Positions 1 to 8,851 of a stretch of DNA of 64,000 nt are shown here, one piece after another. A model generated the notes under the pieces. It made no database searches. It worked only from the letters and a program-made list of their open reading frames with translations, and was not told the origin of the DNA. Both the position numbers and the translations under genes were made by a program. Each line of letters opens with the position of its first letter. Position 1 is the stretch's first letter. Origin of the DNA: Halolamina pelagica (GTDB taxonomy: Archaea; Halobacteriota; Halobacteria; Halobacteriales; Haloferacaceae); the NCBI RefSeq assembly GCF_001307315.1, contig NZ_LGUC01000001.1, positions 2,170,001 to 2,234,000 of the forward strand, read 5' to 3'.

Positions 1-186
1 CAGTCGGCCGCCGACGGCGGCCAGCGCCACGAGCACGCCGAACACCAGCCCCGGCGCCTGATCGGCGGGGGCGATCCCGTTCCGGAAGAACCGCTTCGGG
101 CGCACGAGCACCTCCGCCCACGCGCGAGCGAGCGCTCGCGGCCCGCGGTCGCGTCCCCCCTCGGGGTCGGCAACCCACTGTGTCAC
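1..186 (-). CDS. YIP1-family membrane protein, N-terminal part only
   Basis: The window opens inside a minus-strand gene whose first 62 codons are present; the rest lies beyond base 1. A GTG start at 186 gives MTQWVADPEGG followed by a basic amphipathic stretch (RAWAEVLVRPKRFFRNGIAPADQAPG) and then the start of a hydrophobic segment (LVFGVLVALAAVGG). This opening is what I know from haloarchaeal YIP1-type multispanning proteins of unclear role. Only about 25 bp separate it from the stop of the thymidine kinase gene, so the two may be co-transcribed. The family call rests on the N-terminus alone. Confidence 0.55.
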   Translation of the reverse strand, partial: MTQWVADPEGGRDRGPRALARAWAEVLVRPKRFFRNGIAPADQAPGLVFGVLVALAAVGGRL

Positions 187-211
187 TGTCGGCGCACCTC
201 GATTCCGTGCA

Positions 212-799
212 TCAGTCGGTCCTGAGCGTGTGACAGCTGCGGCAGCGTGCCTCGTAGGACTCGTCGGCGCCGACGACGATCGTCTCGTCGTCGACATGGG
301 CGGGCTCGCCGTCGACCAGCCGCTGGTTCCGGGTCGCCGGCTCGCCACAGACGGTGCAGATCGCCTGGAGCTTGTCGACGTACTCCGCGATCGCCATCAG
401 CTCCGGCAGCGGCGTGAACGGCTCGCCCCGGTACGTGATGTCGGTGCCCGAGACGATGACGCGCCGGCCGTCGTTGGCGAGCACGTTGCAGACGTTGACC
501 AGGTCCCGGTCGAAGAAGTTCGCCTCGTCGATGGCGACGACCTCCTCGCCGTTGAGGTAGTCCTGTAACTCCCAGACGCCGTCGCCGTCGTTGTCGATGA
601 CCTGTGCCTCCCACTGCCGCCCCTCGTGGGAGCCGATGGTGGTCTTGCCGTACCGGTCATCGATGGCGGGGGTGAACGCGGCGACGCTCTGGCCGGCGAT
701 CTCCGCCCGTCGGAGCCGCCGCAACAGCTCCTCGGTCTTCCCCGAGAACATCGAGCCGGTGACCACCTCGACGAAGCCGCTCCCGGTGATCTCGTGCAT
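212..799 (-). CDS. tdk: Thymidine kinase (type II)
   Basis: 195-residue enzyme that phosphorylates thymidine to dTMP in the salvage pathway, in the cytoplasm. The P-loop GSMFSGKT sits at residues 15-22. The DEANFFD motif near residue 95 carries the catalytic Glu and Mg-binding Asp. Two Cys pairs (CTVC about 150, CRSC about 188) form the zinc lasso domain of type II kinases. An ATG at 799 gives MHEITGSG and matches the usual family length; an in-frame extension further upstream only reads the antisense of the neighbouring gene. It lies 71 bp downstream of the isopentenyl phosphate kinase gene on the same strand. Confidence 0.93.
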   Translation of the reverse strand: MHEITGSGFVEVVTGSMFSGKTEELLRRLRRAEIAGQSVAAFTPAIDDRYGKTTIGSHEGRQWEAQVIDNDGDGVWELQDYLNGEEVVAIDEANFFDRDLVNVCNVLANDGRRVIVSGTDITYRGEPFTPLPELMAIAEYVDKLQAICTVCGEPATRNQRLVDGEPAHVDDETIVVGADESYEARCRSCHTLRTD

Positions 800-870
800 A
801 CTGGGACCGGGGAGGGGAGGGGTAAAGGGTTGCTGAAGCGGGCCCGCGGATCGTCGCACCGGGACGACTG

Positions 871-1632
871 TCAGCCGTCGCCGCGGATCGTCGTCCCCGG
901 CCCGTCGCCGGCCAAGAACGCCCCGATGTCGTCGGGGCCGAACACCGACGCCGGCGCACCGAGATCCAGCAGCTCCCGCACTTTCGCGGCCATCCCGCCG
1001 GTCACGTCCTCGCCGGCGTCGCTGCCGCCGAGGGCGTCCGCGGTGTCCTCGTACGCCGTGATCTCGGGGATCACCTCCTCGTCCGTGTCGAGCACGCCCG
1101 GCACCGTCGAACAGAGTCCGACGCGCTCCGCGGAGAGGGAGGCCGCGGCCGTGGTGACGATCTCGTCGCCCGAGAGCACCGTCACGCCCTCGCCCTCGGT
1201 CGCGATCACGTCGCCGTGCAGCACCGGGACGAACCCCTCGCCGAGCATCGTCGCCGCCTGGGACAGCGGCAGGTCGAGGCCGCCGTCTGCGTTGCGGGCG
1301 CCCGCCGAGAGCGGGTGGACCGGCAGCGCGGGCACGCCCCGGTCGTGGAGCCGCGAGAGCACGAACTGGTTGAGCGTCTTCATCGCGCCGTGGATCGCGA
1401 CGGCGTCGGCGGCGGCGTCGGTGCCCTCCGTCGTCGTCACGCCCGCCGCACTGGCGTGGTGGTGGCCGAAGCTCCCGCCGCCGTGGACCAAGATCAGGTC
1501 GGACACGTCGCCGCACTCCATCGCCGCCGCGACGGCGTCGGCTGCGGCGTCCAGCGCGTCGCCGTCGAGCGTCTCCGCGCGGTCCTTCTCGGTGATGACT
1601 GAGCCGCCGAGTTTGAGGATCGTCGGCGTCAT
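871..1632 (-). CDS. ipk: Isopentenyl phosphate kinase
   Basis: 253-residue amino-acid-kinase-fold enzyme converting isopentenyl phosphate to isopentenyl diphosphate, the last step of the archaeal (alternative) mevalonate route to isoprenoid lipids. Visible marks are the N-terminal glycine-rich LKLGGSVIT with its Lys, the GGGSFGHHH segment that carries the family's phosphate-binding His, and the SGDEIV nucleotide-binding region. The ATG at 1632 overlaps the stop of the mevalonate kinase gene by four bases (ATGA), so the two are translated from one message. The pairing with mevalonate kinase supports the assignment over carbamate or glutamate kinase. Confidence 0.93.
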   Translation of the reverse strand: MTPTILKLGGSVITEKDRAETLDGDALDAAADAVAAAMECGDVSDLILVHGGGSFGHHHASAAGVTTTEGTDAAADAVAIHGAMKTLNQFVLSRLHDRGVPALPVHPLSAGARNADGGLDLPLSQAATMLGEGFVPVLHGDVIATEGEGVTVLSGDEIVTTAAASLSAERVGLCSTVPGVLDTDEEVIPEITAYEDTADALGGSDAGEDVTGGMAAKVRELLDLGAPASVFGPDDIGAFLAGDGPGTTIRGDG

Positions 1633-2642
1633 TCCTCCGCGCGCACCCCCTCGGTCGCGAGTTCGGCCCGGAACGTCTGGTCACAGCCCGGCGAGTACTC
1701 CAGCGCGCGCCGAGTGGCCTGCCCCTCGTCGAGTGCGACAATACAGCCGCCGCCGCCCGCGCCCGTGAGCTTCGCGCCCGTAGCGTCGGCCTCGCGGGCA
1801 GTCCAGACCATCCGGTCCAGCGAGCGCGAGGAAACGCCCAGCGCGGACAGCAGTCCGTGGTTGAAGTCCATCAGGTCGCCGAGCTCCTCGAGCAGCACCG
1901 GGCCGGGATCTCCGTCGGGGTCGGCCGCCGCCAGCAGCTGCTCCCCCTCCCGGGTGAGGTCGCCGATGGTCTCGACGGTGTCGGCGGCGAAGCCGTACTC
2001 CTCTTTCAGCGCACGGACGCCGGCGACGAGTTCGCCGGTGTCGCCCGCGCCGCCGTCGTAGCCGATCACCAGCGGGAGTTCGGGCGCCTCGATCGGCCGG
2101 GTGTCGTCGCCCTCGACACGGACTGCGCCGCCCATCGCCGAGCAGTACGTGTCCGCCCGGGAGGCTTCGCCGCCCTGGACGGTCGACTCGGCCTGATACG
2201 CGCGGTCGGCCAGCTCTTCGGGTTCGATCGTCTCGCCGCTGGCGCGGACCGCGGCGTCGATAGCGGCGACGACGACCGCCGCCGAGGAGCCTAGCCCGCC
2301 GCCCAGCGGGATGTCGCTCTCGATCGTCACGTCGAACCCAGCCTCGGGGTCGCCGATCGCGTCGCGAGCTTGGGACAGCGCCTCGTCGACGTACCCCGTC
2401 GCGGCCTCGACGAGGTTCGACGGCACGTCCACGTCGTGGTGCTCGTCAGCCGGCCCGCCCCACTCGACGGTGAAGCCGTCCAGCGTGAGGTCGTCGGACT
2501 CGACGCGGACGCGGTGGTCGTCGCGTGGTTCGACGCTCACCCGCGCCCGGCGCTCGATCGCGCAGGGCACGGCCGGCTCGCCGTACACCACGGCGTGCTC
2601 CCCGAACAGGTACACCTTCCCGGGAGCGCTCGAAGTCGTCAT
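1629..2642 (-). CDS. mvk: Mevalonate kinase
   Basis: 337-residue GHMP kinase that makes 5-phosphomevalonate for isoprenoid lipid synthesis. It has all three GHMP motifs: APGKVYLFGEHAVVYG near the N-terminus, the ATP-binding GGGLGSSAAVV around residue 115, and KLTGAGGGGC near the C-terminus. The cytosolic enzyme is translationally coupled to isopentenyl phosphate kinase by a 4-bp overlap. In other haloarchaea these isoprenoid genes also follow the rpsB-eno ribosomal cluster, as here. Confidence 0.95.
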   Translation of the reverse strand: MTTSSAPGKVYLFGEHAVVYGEPAVPCAIERRARVSVEPRDDHRVRVESDDLTLDGFTVEWGGPADEHHDVDVPSNLVEAATGYVDEALSQARDAIGDPEAGFDVTIESDIPLGGGLGSSAAVVVAAIDAAVRASGETIEPEELADRAYQAESTVQGGEASRADTYCSAMGGAVRVEGDDTRPIEAPELPLVIGYDGGAGDTGELVAGVRALKEEYGFAADTVETIGDLTREGEQLLAAADPDGDPGPVLLEELGDLMDFNHGLLSALGVSSRSLDRMVWTAREADATGAKLTGAGGGGCIVALDEGQATRRALEYSPGCDQTFRAELATEGVRAEE

Positions 2643-2702
2643 GCGTCAACGCTCGCTCTCGATGGTTACAGTCGTTCCGACTGGCGGCGAGCCCCCGGCC
2701 GA

Positions 2703-3086
2703 TCACGCCTCGCCGTGGGGGTCGTAGACGTGCACGTCACCCTCGGTCTGTGGCGCGCCGACAGCGAGCACCTCCGCGGCCCTGTCGGCGTCCGCCGGAC
2801 AGTACGCGCGGTGGGGACTCCCCGCGTCGGCCGCGAACAGTTCGTCGGCGCCGACCGCGAACGTCCCCTCGGGCGTCTCGACCTCGATCTCGCCGGCGAG
2901 GACGTAGAACGCCTCCTCCTGCTCGTCGTGGTAGTGGTAGGCGAGCGGGATCTCCTCCCCGGGGGCAGCGCTGTAGCGGTTGAGCGCCACGTGTTCGAGG
3001 CCCGCGGCCCCGGTCAGTCGGCGAAGCTCACAGGGGCGGTCGGGCGTCGGCTCCACGGCCGCACTGTCGACAGTTCGGTAACCCAT
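2703..3086 (-). CDS. Cupin domain protein
   Basis: 127-residue single-domain cupin. The core is the beta-barrel motif AYHYHDEQEEAFYVLAGEIEVE, with two His and a Glu placed as metal ligands, followed by the second half-motif SPHRAYCP. Substrate is unknown; such small proteins may bind metal or a small metabolite. I chose the ATG at 3086 (MGYRTVDS). A GTG at 3140 would add 18 residues, but the upstream T-rich element GGGCTTTTGCGG lies about 28 bp before 3086, as for a leaderless haloarchaeal transcript. Confidence 0.75.
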   Translation of the reverse strand: MGYRTVDSAAVEPTPDRPCELRRLTGAAGLEHVALNRYSAAPGEEIPLAYHYHDEQEEAFYVLAGEIEVETPEGTFAVGADELFAADAGSPHRAYCPADADRAAEVLAVGAPQTEGDVHVYDPHGEA

Positions 3087-3196
3087 AGGCACAGCCTCGG
3101 CGACCGGCCGCAAAAGCCCGTCGAGGGGCGCAGTTTTCACGAGTGAGACACGCGGCGGGGAACTTTTGTACCACTCCGTGCAGGGTAGGGGTGTGG

Positions 3197-3351
3197 CGAC
3201 ACGCTGCCGCGGCGTGTCGGACGCGACCCCGTCGCGTCGTCGCCGGGCGTCGACTCCCCCAAAGACGCCCGGTGACCCGACTCCCGTCGGTCGGGTTTCC
3301 GACCGACATCCCCATCCGCTTTCGACCGTCGCGAGCGGCGGCGCCGTCGCT
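3197..3351. other. Run of strong stem-loops in the gap between rpsB and the cupin gene
   Basis: The 306-bp gap 3087-3392 holds no convincing gene. It contains three perfect inverted repeats: 3197-3204 with 3212-3219 (8 bp, 7-nt loop), 3243-3251 with 3264-3272 (9 bp, 12-nt loop) and 3286-3294 with 3299-3307 (9 bp, GTTT loop). A near-perfect 18-bp palindrome follows at 3334-3351. They could fold in the 3' untranslated RNA of the rpsB message, act in termination or processing, or form an unknown small RNA. No T-run follows on the minus strand. Confidence 0.5.
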
Positions 3352-3392
3352 ACTCGGGCGTAAAAACGATCGCAGAAACGTTCTCGACGGGC

Positions 3393-4154
3393 CTAGAGCC
3401 CGGCCTCGAAGTCTTCGAGGGCGTAGCTGGGCTCTGCGCCGCGTCGGTCGAGCGTCTCGTTGGCCAGCAGCCAGTAGACGACCGAGAGCGCGCGTCGGCC
3501 CTTGTTGTTGGTCGGGATGACCAGGTCGACGTTCGAGACGGCGTTGTTCGAGTCGCACATGGCGATGACGGGGATGCCGACCGTGATGGCCTCCTTCACC
3601 GCCTGGGCGTCACCGATCGGGTCGGTGACGACCACGACGTCCGGCTCGATGTAGCCGTCGTACTTCGGGTTCGTCAGGGTGCCCGGGATGAACCGACCCG
3701 TGCGGGCGCGGGCGCCGATGGCGTCCGCGAACTTCTCGGCCGGGAAGCGGCCGTACTGCCGCGAGGAGGTGACGAGCACCTGCTCGGGGTCGTAGTTGGA
3801 GAGGAACTCCGCGGCGGTCCGGATGCGGCCGTCGGTCTGGCTCACGTCGAGCACGTAGAGGCCGTCGTCGCGGACGCGGTGGATGAACCGCTCCATATCC
3901 TTCGTCTTCTGCTGGGTCCCGATGTGGACCCCAGCGGAGAGGTAGTCCTCGACCGGAATGAGGAGGTCTGCTTCCTCCTCGCCCTCCGGCATGACGTTCT
4001 CGTCGAACCGGGACTCCTCTTCCTCGGCCTCGTCGGCCTGTTCTGTCTCTGCCTCGTCGCTCGAGGCGCTCTCTGCCGCCGCCTCGGAGTCGGCGACCTC
4101 GTCGGTCACTTCCTCCTCGGCGGGTTCTGTGTCGTCGTTCTCGCTTTCGCTCAT
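3393..4154 (-). CDS. rpsB: 30S ribosomal protein S2
   Basis: 253-residue small-subunit protein. Residues 1-60 are an acidic low-complexity extension typical of haloarchaea. The conserved S2 core follows: [27 protein letters not shown], then [28 protein letters not shown] and PDVVVVTDP. The ATG overlaps the enolase stop by 4 bp, and the gene ends the long minus-strand cluster that begins with tRNA-Ser. Known haloarchaeal order is L18e-L13-S9-RpoN-RpoK-enolase-S2, reproduced exactly here. Confidence 0.97.
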   Translation of the reverse strand: MSESENDDTEPAEEEVTDEVADSEAAAESASSDEAETEQADEAEEEESRFDENVMPEGEEEADLLIPVEDYLSAGVHIGTQQKTKDMERFIHRVRDDGLYVLDVSQTDGRIRTAAEFLSNYDPEQVLVTSSRQYGRFPAEKFADAIGARARTGRFIPGTLTNPKYDGYIEPDVVVVTDPIGDAQAVKEAITVGIPVIAMCDSNNAVSNVDLVIPTNNKGRRALSVVYWLLANETLDRRGAEPSYALEDFEAGL

Positions 4155-5350
4155 ACAGCGTCCTCCGCGATGCGGATGAGTTCGTTGAGTTTGGCAGTTC
4201 GCTCGCCCCCGACAGTGCCCGTCTTGATGAACGGTGCGCCGGTCGCGACGGCGAGGTGTGCGATGGTCGTGTCCTCCGTCTCCCCCGATCGGTGGGAGAT
4301 GACGGGCGTGAACCCGTTGCGGGTCGCGGTTTCGATGGCGTCGACCGCCAGCGAGAGCGTCCCGATCTGGTTGGGCTTGATCAGGATGCTGTTGCCAGCG
4401 GCCATCTCGATACCCTGCTGGAGTCGCTCGGTGTTGGTGACGAACAGGTCGTCACCACACAGCAGCGTCCTGTCGCCGACTCGATCGGTGAGTTCGGCGA
4501 ACCCCGCGAAGTCGTTCTCCTCGAGGGGATCCTCGACGTACGCCAGTTCGTACTCCTCGACCAGGTCGGCGACGTAGTCGATCTGCTCCGCGGGCGATCG
4601 ACTCGTCTCGCCGTACTGGTAGGCGTCGCCGTTCCAGAGCTCCGAGGCCGCCATGTCGAGGCCGAACGTGACCTCGAAACCGACGTCCTCGGCGACTCGC
4701 TCGCAGGCCTCGGCGACGATCTCAAACGCCTCGGCGTCGTCGATCGCCGGCGCCCACGCGCCCTCGTCACCTTTCGCGGCCGGGACGCCGCGCTCGGTGA
4801 GGAGTTCGCCGACGGTCTCGTGGACCGCGGCGTTGGCGAACGCCGCCTCCGCGACGGAGGGGGCGCCGACCGGCGCGGCGAGGAACTCCTGGATGTGGGT
4901 CGCGTCGGCGGCGTGCTCGCCGCCGCCCACGACGTTGCCCAGCGGTACCGGGAAGTTCTCGCCCCGGAAGGCGCCGCCGAGATGCTGATACAGCGGCGCC
5001 CCGAGCACGTCGGCGCCGGCCTTGGCGGCCGCCATCGAGATGGCGACCGCGCTGTTGGCGCCGATCTCCGAGAAGTTCTCGGTGCCGTCGGCGCCACGCA
5101 GGGCGGCGTCGACCTCGCGCTGGTTCCCCGCGTGGACAGTCTCCACGAGTCGGGGGACCGCGTGCTTTCGGGCCGCGGCGATAGCCTCACCGGGCGGGAG
5201 CTCGATCGCCTCGTGCTCGCCAGTGCTGGCCCCGGACGGGGCCGCCGCGCGGCCGAAGCCGCCCGACACCGTCAACACGTCGGCCTCCACCGTGGGGTTG
5301 CCACGGGAGTCGAGCACGCGTCGGAGCGAGACGCCGCTGATGCGCGTCAT
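4151..5350 (-). CDS. eno: Enolase
   Basis: 399-residue 2-phosphoglycerate dehydratase of glycolysis and gluconeogenesis. Seen are the N-terminal loop [11 protein letters not shown], the metal-binding region [20 protein letters not shown], the catalytic Lys segment LIKPNQIGT and the signature [17 protein letters not shown]. The gene overlaps rpoK upstream and rpsB downstream by 4 bp each, so a central metabolic enzyme is made from a ribosomal message, a known haloarchaeal arrangement. Confidence 0.97.
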   Translation of the reverse strand: MTRISGVSLRRVLDSRGNPTVEADVLTVSGGFGRAAAPSGASTGEHEAIELPPGEAIAAARKHAVPRLVETVHAGNQREVDAALRGADGTENFSEIGANSAVAISMAAAKAGADVLGAPLYQHLGGAFRGENFPVPLGNVVGGGEHAADATHIQEFLAAPVGAPSVAEAAFANAAVHETVGELLTERGVPAAKGDEGAWAPAIDDAEAFEIVAEACERVAEDVGFEVTFGLDMAASELWNGDAYQYGETSRSPAEQIDYVADLVEEYELAYVEDPLEENDFAGFAELTDRVGDRTLLCGDDLFVTNTERLQQGIEMAAGNSILIKPNQIGTLSLAVDAIETATRNGFTPVISHRSGETEDTTIAHLAVATGAPFIKTGTVGGERTAKLNELIRIAEDAV

Positions 5351-5529
5351 TTGCCCTCCCGTCGAACGGTGAACGGCAGCACACCGGCATCGTACTCCTC
5401 TGCCGCGATGAGGTACGGTTCGGTCCGCTCGGTCTCCACAAGCACCGGCGCGCCGTAGGACAGCTGCAGCGCTCGGGCGCCGATGATGCGGGCCTTCTCG
5501 TACCGGTTGAACTCGGTGTTCGTGCTCAT
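5347..5529 (-). CDS. rpoK: DNA-directed RNA polymerase subunit K (Rpo6)
   Basis: 60-residue subunit equivalent to eukaryotic RPB6 and bacterial omega, helping assembly of the polymerase. The conserved helix [22 protein letters not shown] and the following PYLIAAEEY are present. Its length fits the archaeal family. It overlaps rpoN by 4 bp and enolase by 4 bp. It is the OrfMSG-type small reading frame known between rpoN and enolase in Haloarcula. Confidence 0.95.
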   Translation of the reverse strand: MSTNTEFNRYEKARIIGARALQLSYGAPVLVETERTEPYLIAAEEYDAGVLPFTVRREGK

Positions 5530-5717
5530 TGGTAGGGGGAGACGACGTCCACCAGATCGCGGTGGCTGACCATCATGCGCCGGCAGCAGTGCCGATCGAC
5601 GCCGAGGTCGTCGAGCACCGCTGCTGGGTCCTCGTCGCCGTCACGCGCTCGGTCTTCGAACTCCTCCCAGTGTTCCCCGATGACTTTGCCACACGAGAAA
5701 CACCGGACGGGTATCAT
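5526..5717 (-). CDS. rpoN: DNA-directed RNA polymerase subunit N (Rpo10)
   Basis: 63-residue zinc-binding subunit equivalent to RPB10. The N-terminal CFSCGK (first two zinc ligands) and the later HCCRRMM (the other two) form the unusual zinc bundle of the family. Two ATG codons are adjacent (5720 and 5717); [10 protein letters not shown] from 5717 is the common archaeal beginning. The gene follows rpsI after 15 bp and overlaps rpoK by 4 bp. Confidence 0.95.
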   Translation of the reverse strand: MIPVRCFSCGKVIGEHWEEFEDRARDGDEDPAAVLDDLGVDRHCCRRMMVSHRDLVDVVSPYQ

Positions 5718-5732
5718 CATGGTTTGATCACC

Positions 5733-6130
5733 TCAGCGGTAGGACTTCTGGTAACGGGCACGCGCGCCGGGCCCGCCCCACTTCTTCGGCTCGGACTGCC
5801 GGGAGTCGTTCACCAGCAGCGAGCGGTCGAACTCCATGTAGGCGTCGCGGAGCTCGGCGTCCTGCAGGTGCTGGACGAGTCCACGCGCGATGGCGGTGCG
5901 GGCGGCGTCTGCCTGTCCCGCGAACCCGCCGCCGGAGATCGACACGTCGATGTCGACCCCTCACGGAGTTCGTCGCCGGCGATGCGGAACGGCTCCAGCA
6001 TCTTGAGCCGGGCAAGCTCCGGTTCGACCAGCTCGACGGGCTGGGAGTTGATGCGAACGCGACCCTCGCCCTCGCTCACGGTGGCGCGGGCGACGGCCGT
6101 CTTCTTCTTGCCGGACGTGTTCGTTACCAT
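5733..6130 (-). CDS. rpsI: 30S ribosomal protein S9 (frame broken by one missing base)
   Basis: Repaired length 132 residues. The first frame reads [21 protein letters not shown] to about residue 57 (GDELREG). The second frame continues with [24 protein letters not shown] and the universal C-terminus RYQKSYR, whose last residues reach the P-site tRNA. The break lies at a C run (5957-5960); one added base restores [10 protein letters not shown] broken S9 would be lethal, so I read it as a sequence error. It overlaps rplM by 7 bp. Confidence 0.93.
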
Positions 6131-6561
6131 GTCTTGTTGGCGCCGAGGGTCTCGGAGATCTCACCGAGAGTGGTGAACTTGATGTTCGAGAGCCGGTCGA
6201 GCGAGGTGCCCTCGAGCACCTCGCCGTCCCGATCGTGGGGGTTGCCCACGTAGATTCGGATGTTCTCGAAGGCCTCGCGGCCACGGTCCTGCTTGTACGG
6301 AAGCATGCCGCGCACGGATCGCTTGAAGATGCGGTCCGGGCGCTTGGGGTAGTACGGCCCCGAATCGGAGCCCAGATTCGCCCGCGTGCGATAGGTCTCC
6401 ATCGTGGCCTCCTCGTTACCGGTGATCACCGCCTCCTCGGCGTTGATCACGGCGACGCGGTCCCCGGCGAGCGCGCGCTGTGCGATCTCGCTGGCGACAC
6501 GGCCCATGATGCAGTCACGGGCGTCGACGACGACGTCGGCCTCCCACTCGGCGACGCTCAT
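6124..6561 (-). CDS. rplM: 50S ribosomal protein L13
   Basis: 145-residue large-subunit protein. The conserved blocks [32 protein letters not shown] and [12 protein letters not shown] are present. The ATG at 6561 ([12 protein letters not shown]) overlaps the rpl18e stop in ATGA. An apparent longer open frame upstream only reads rpl18e out of frame. Confidence 0.96.
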   Translation of the reverse strand: MSVAEWEADVVVDARDCIMGRVASEIAQRALAGDRVAVINAEEAVITGNEEATMETYRTRANLGSDSGPYYPKRPDRIFKRSVRGMLPYKQDRGREAFENIRIYVGNPHDRDGEVLEGTSLDRLSNIKFTTLGEISETLGANKTW

Positions 6562-6914
6562 CGAATCACCCGCACGTTGCTGCCTTCGGGGTTGTTTTCG
6601 AGTGCCTGTTCGAGCTGCACCGCCTCGCCGACCTGGTCGATCTTCTTCCGGGCGGTGCCGGAGAAGCTGACCGCGGCGACGGTGACGTCCTTCTGGAGCA
6701 CACCGCTGCCGAGTACCTTGCCGGGCACGACGACGGTCTCGTCCTCCTGGGCGTATCGCTCGATACGACCCAGGTTGACCTCGGCGTGCGTGCGGCGCGG
6801 CTTCTCGAGTCGGTCGGCGACGTCGGCCCACACGTTGGCGCCAACGTCACGCGAGACCGACTTGAGCTCGGCGATGAGGCTCCCTAGTCTCGGGTTCGTC
6901 TTGTTGCTACTCAT
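6558..6914 (-). CDS. rpl18e: 50S ribosomal protein L18e
   Basis: 118-residue archaeal/eukaryotic protein (HL29 in Haloarcula), structurally related to bacterial L15. It begins [22 protein letters not shown], as expected, with [10 protein letters not shown] and [23 protein letters not shown] in the core. The first protein gene after tRNA-Leu, it overlaps rplM by 4 bp. Confidence 0.95.
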   Translation of the reverse strand: MSSNKTNPRLGSLIAELKSVSRDVGANVWADVADRLEKPRRTHAEVNLGRIERYAQEDETVVVPGKVLGSGVLQKDVTVAAVSFSGTARKKIDQVGEAVQLEQALENNPEGSNVRVIR

Positions 6915-6956
6915 GGATTAACCTCTAGCGTGGAGTTGCCTCCGGAAAACTGAGAG

Positions 6957-7041
6957 TGCAGGGAGCAGGATTTGAACCTGCGGACCTCTACAGGACAGCG
7001 CCCTGAACGCTGCGCCGTTGGCCTGACTTGGCTATCCCTGC
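6957..7041 (-). tRNA. tRNA-Leu (anticodon CAG)
   Basis: 85-nt type II tRNA. The acceptor stem GCAGGGA pairs with TCCCTGC, with discriminator A. The anticodon loop TTCAGGG lies between CAGCG and CGCTG; a variable arm and the T-loop GGTTCAAATCC follow. No CCA is encoded. It sits inside the ribosomal cluster between rpoD and rpl18e, the place known for tRNA-Leu in Haloarcula marismortui. Confidence 0.95.
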
Positions 7042-7158
7042 CTGCACTCTCGCCTACTCGATGTCCCTTGAAAGCGGTTTCGGTCCGCACCCACGACGCG
7101 CCGGCGCCGCGGCTCCCGGTTCGGGGGCTGGCGTCGGAGTGTCGTGGGGTCCAGGTCA

Positions 7159-7920
7159 TCAGACTGCGACTTTCTCTTGCAGTTCGTCCGCGCGCGACTC
7201 GATCGAGTCGATACCGCGGAGCACCAGTTCTTCGACCGTCATGGAGCCGTCCGTCTCCACGTGGAAGACGAACGCCCCGGGGACGTCCTCGACTTCGAGT
7301 TCCTTCCCGGGGTAGCGCTCGGTCAGGTCGTGATCGAACTCGTCGGTGGGGACCAGCTCACCCTCCTCGGTCTCGATGACCCCGCGGAGAATGTTGGTCT
7401 CCTCCTCGTCGAACTCGCCGCGGTCGCCGACGACCGACACCTTACGCAGGTGGCGGTAGCCGACCGCGACGCCCCCAGACTGCTTGGCGTGGCTCTTGCC
7501 GTCGTCGAGGACGGCTTCGGCCTCCAGCTCGATGCGCTGGTTCTCGCCGCTAGGGTTCTCGTTGAGTTGGATGATCGGGATATCTTCGTCGGCCGGCTTG
7601 ACGTCCGGATCCGAGGACTCGAGATCCCCGGAGTACGCCGTGTCCGGCCCCTCGACGTCGAGCGAGAGGGTGACGGTGTCACCGTACTCGAAGTCGTCGG
7701 GCGTCGTCAGCGGGACGAGCCCGAGTCGGAGCCCGATCATCTCGTCGAACATCACCGAGGAGTTCTCGACGACGCGGAGCGTGTCGATGCTCAGCGTGGG
7801 CACGTCCGCGATCATCGCCCGGCGAAGCCCGTTGGCGAACGCCGGGGTGAGACCGCGCACGAGGATCCGCGCCTCGCGGTCGTCGCCTCGGATGAACTCG
7901 ACGTCGAATTCGTCTGCCAT
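7159..7920 (-). CDS. rpoD: DNA-directed RNA polymerase subunit D (Rpo3)
   Basis: 253-residue homologue of RPB3 and the alpha N-terminal domain, which dimerises with subunit L to start polymerase assembly. The family motif [24 protein letters not shown] is at residues 23-46 and [11 protein letters not shown] follows. The inserted domain that in many archaea holds an Fe-S cluster is present, but the whole protein has no cysteine, so no cluster can form. It is 3 bp from rpsK and 117 bp from the following tRNA-Leu. Confidence 0.96.
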   Translation of the reverse strand: MADEFDVEFIRGDDREARILVRGLTPAFANGLRRAMIADVPTLSIDTLRVVENSSVMFDEMIGLRLGLVPLTTPDDFEYGDTVTLSLDVEGPDTAYSGDLESSDPDVKPADEDIPIIQLNENPSGENQRIELEAEAVLDDGKSHAKQSGGVAVGYRHLRKVSVVGDRGEFDEEETNILRGVIETEEGELVPTDEFDHDLTERYPGKELEVEDVPGAFVFHVETDGSMTVEELVLRGIDSIESRADELQEKVAV

Positions 7921-7923
7921 GTG

Positions 7924-8324
7924 TTACAGTCGGTTCTTCTTGGGTGCGCGCGTCCCGTCGTGGGGAAGCGGGGTGACGTCCTCGATGCGACCGATCTCGA
8001 GCCCGGCGCGGGCCAGCGCACGGATCGTCGCCTGCGCGCCCGGCCCGGGGACTTGGTGTCGTTGCCGCCCGGTCCGCGAACGCGGACGTGGACGCCGCCG
8101 ATGCCGGCGGCCTTCACGTCCTCGACGACCGCCTCGGCCATCTGCATGGCCGCGTACGGCGACGCCTCGTCGCGGTTCTGCTTCACGACCGTCCCACCGG
8201 AGGACTTCGCGACCGTCTCGGCGCCGGTGGCGTCGGTCACCGTGATCAGCGTGTTGTTGAACGACGCGAACACGTGTGCGATGCCCCACTTCTCGCCGTC
8301 GGCTGTGGTCTCGCTCTCGCTCAT
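7924..8324 (-). CDS. rpsK: 30S ribosomal protein S11 (frame broken by one missing base)
   Basis: Repaired length 133 residues. The first frame gives [20 protein letters not shown] to [15 protein letters not shown]. After the break at about 8042 the other frame gives [38 protein letters not shown], the normal S11 end. One C missing in the GGGCCCGGG context accounts for it. It overlaps rpsD by 4 bp. Confidence 0.93.
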
Positions 8325-8851
8325 TCGTCTTGACCCTCCGCACGTGCGGGGTGGAGTTCGTCGGCCAGCACGGAGTTCTCGTCGAACTCGATGCTGTCCT
8401 CCTCGTCGACGGTCACGAACTTCGAGGGCTCGGTCATCCGAGCGCCGTCGACGGTGACGTGGCCGTGGACGAGGAACTGTCGAGCCTGCTGGGGCGTCGA
8501 CGCCAGCCCCTGCCGGTAGACGACGGTCTGGAACCGACGCTCGAGCACGTCGGTTTCGTCGAGGTTCAGCACCTCGGTGATGTCATCGTTCTCGTTGAGG
8601 ATGCCGATCTTCCGGAGCCGGGCGACGAACTCGCTACCGCGTTCGTTCGCCGTCTCGACGTCGCCCTGTGCGTCGCCGAGCAGCCGTCGAGCCTCGCGAC
8701 GGAAGTCACGCAGGCGCGACTGGGCGCGCCAGAGCTCCTCTTTGCTCTCGAGTCCGTAGCGATCGACCAGCCCGGCCTCCTCGGCGATACGCTCGCCCTG
8801 GAACGGGTGGTTCGGTGTCTCGTAGCGTTTGGTTGCGTTTCCGGTCGTCAT
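8321..8851 (-). CDS. rpsD: 30S ribosomal protein S4
   Basis: 176-residue rRNA-binding assembly protein. It has the archaeal N-terminus [18 protein letters not shown] and the S4 domain around residues 105-150 ([28 protein letters not shown]). Length and overlaps (4 bp with both rpsM and rpsK) fit the family. Confidence 0.97.
   Translation of the reverse strand: MTTGNATKRYETPNHPFQGERIAEEAGLVDRYGLESKEELWRAQSRLRDFRREARRLLGDAQGDVETANERGSEFVARLRKIGILNENDDITEVLNLDETDVLERRFQTVVYRQGLASTPQQARQFLVHGHVTVDGARMTEPSKFVTVDEEDSIEFDENSVLADELHPARAEGQDE

Noticed and set aside
626..1768. Long open frame on the plus strand opposite the thymidine kinase and isopentenyl phosphate kinase genes
   Set aside because: It is the antisense shadow typical of very GC-rich coding DNA; composition is Arg/Ser/Pro-rich with no family, and both minus-strand genes are certain.
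3141..3558. Open frames in the gap between the cupin gene and rpsB
   Set aside because: Arg/Ala-rich composition, overlap with rpsB or with the hairpins, and no recognisable family.
5733..6130. Pseudogene call for rpsI and the other broken ribosomal genes
   Set aside because: These genes are essential and single-copy, and each break is one missing base in or beside a G/C run, so sequence error is far more likely.
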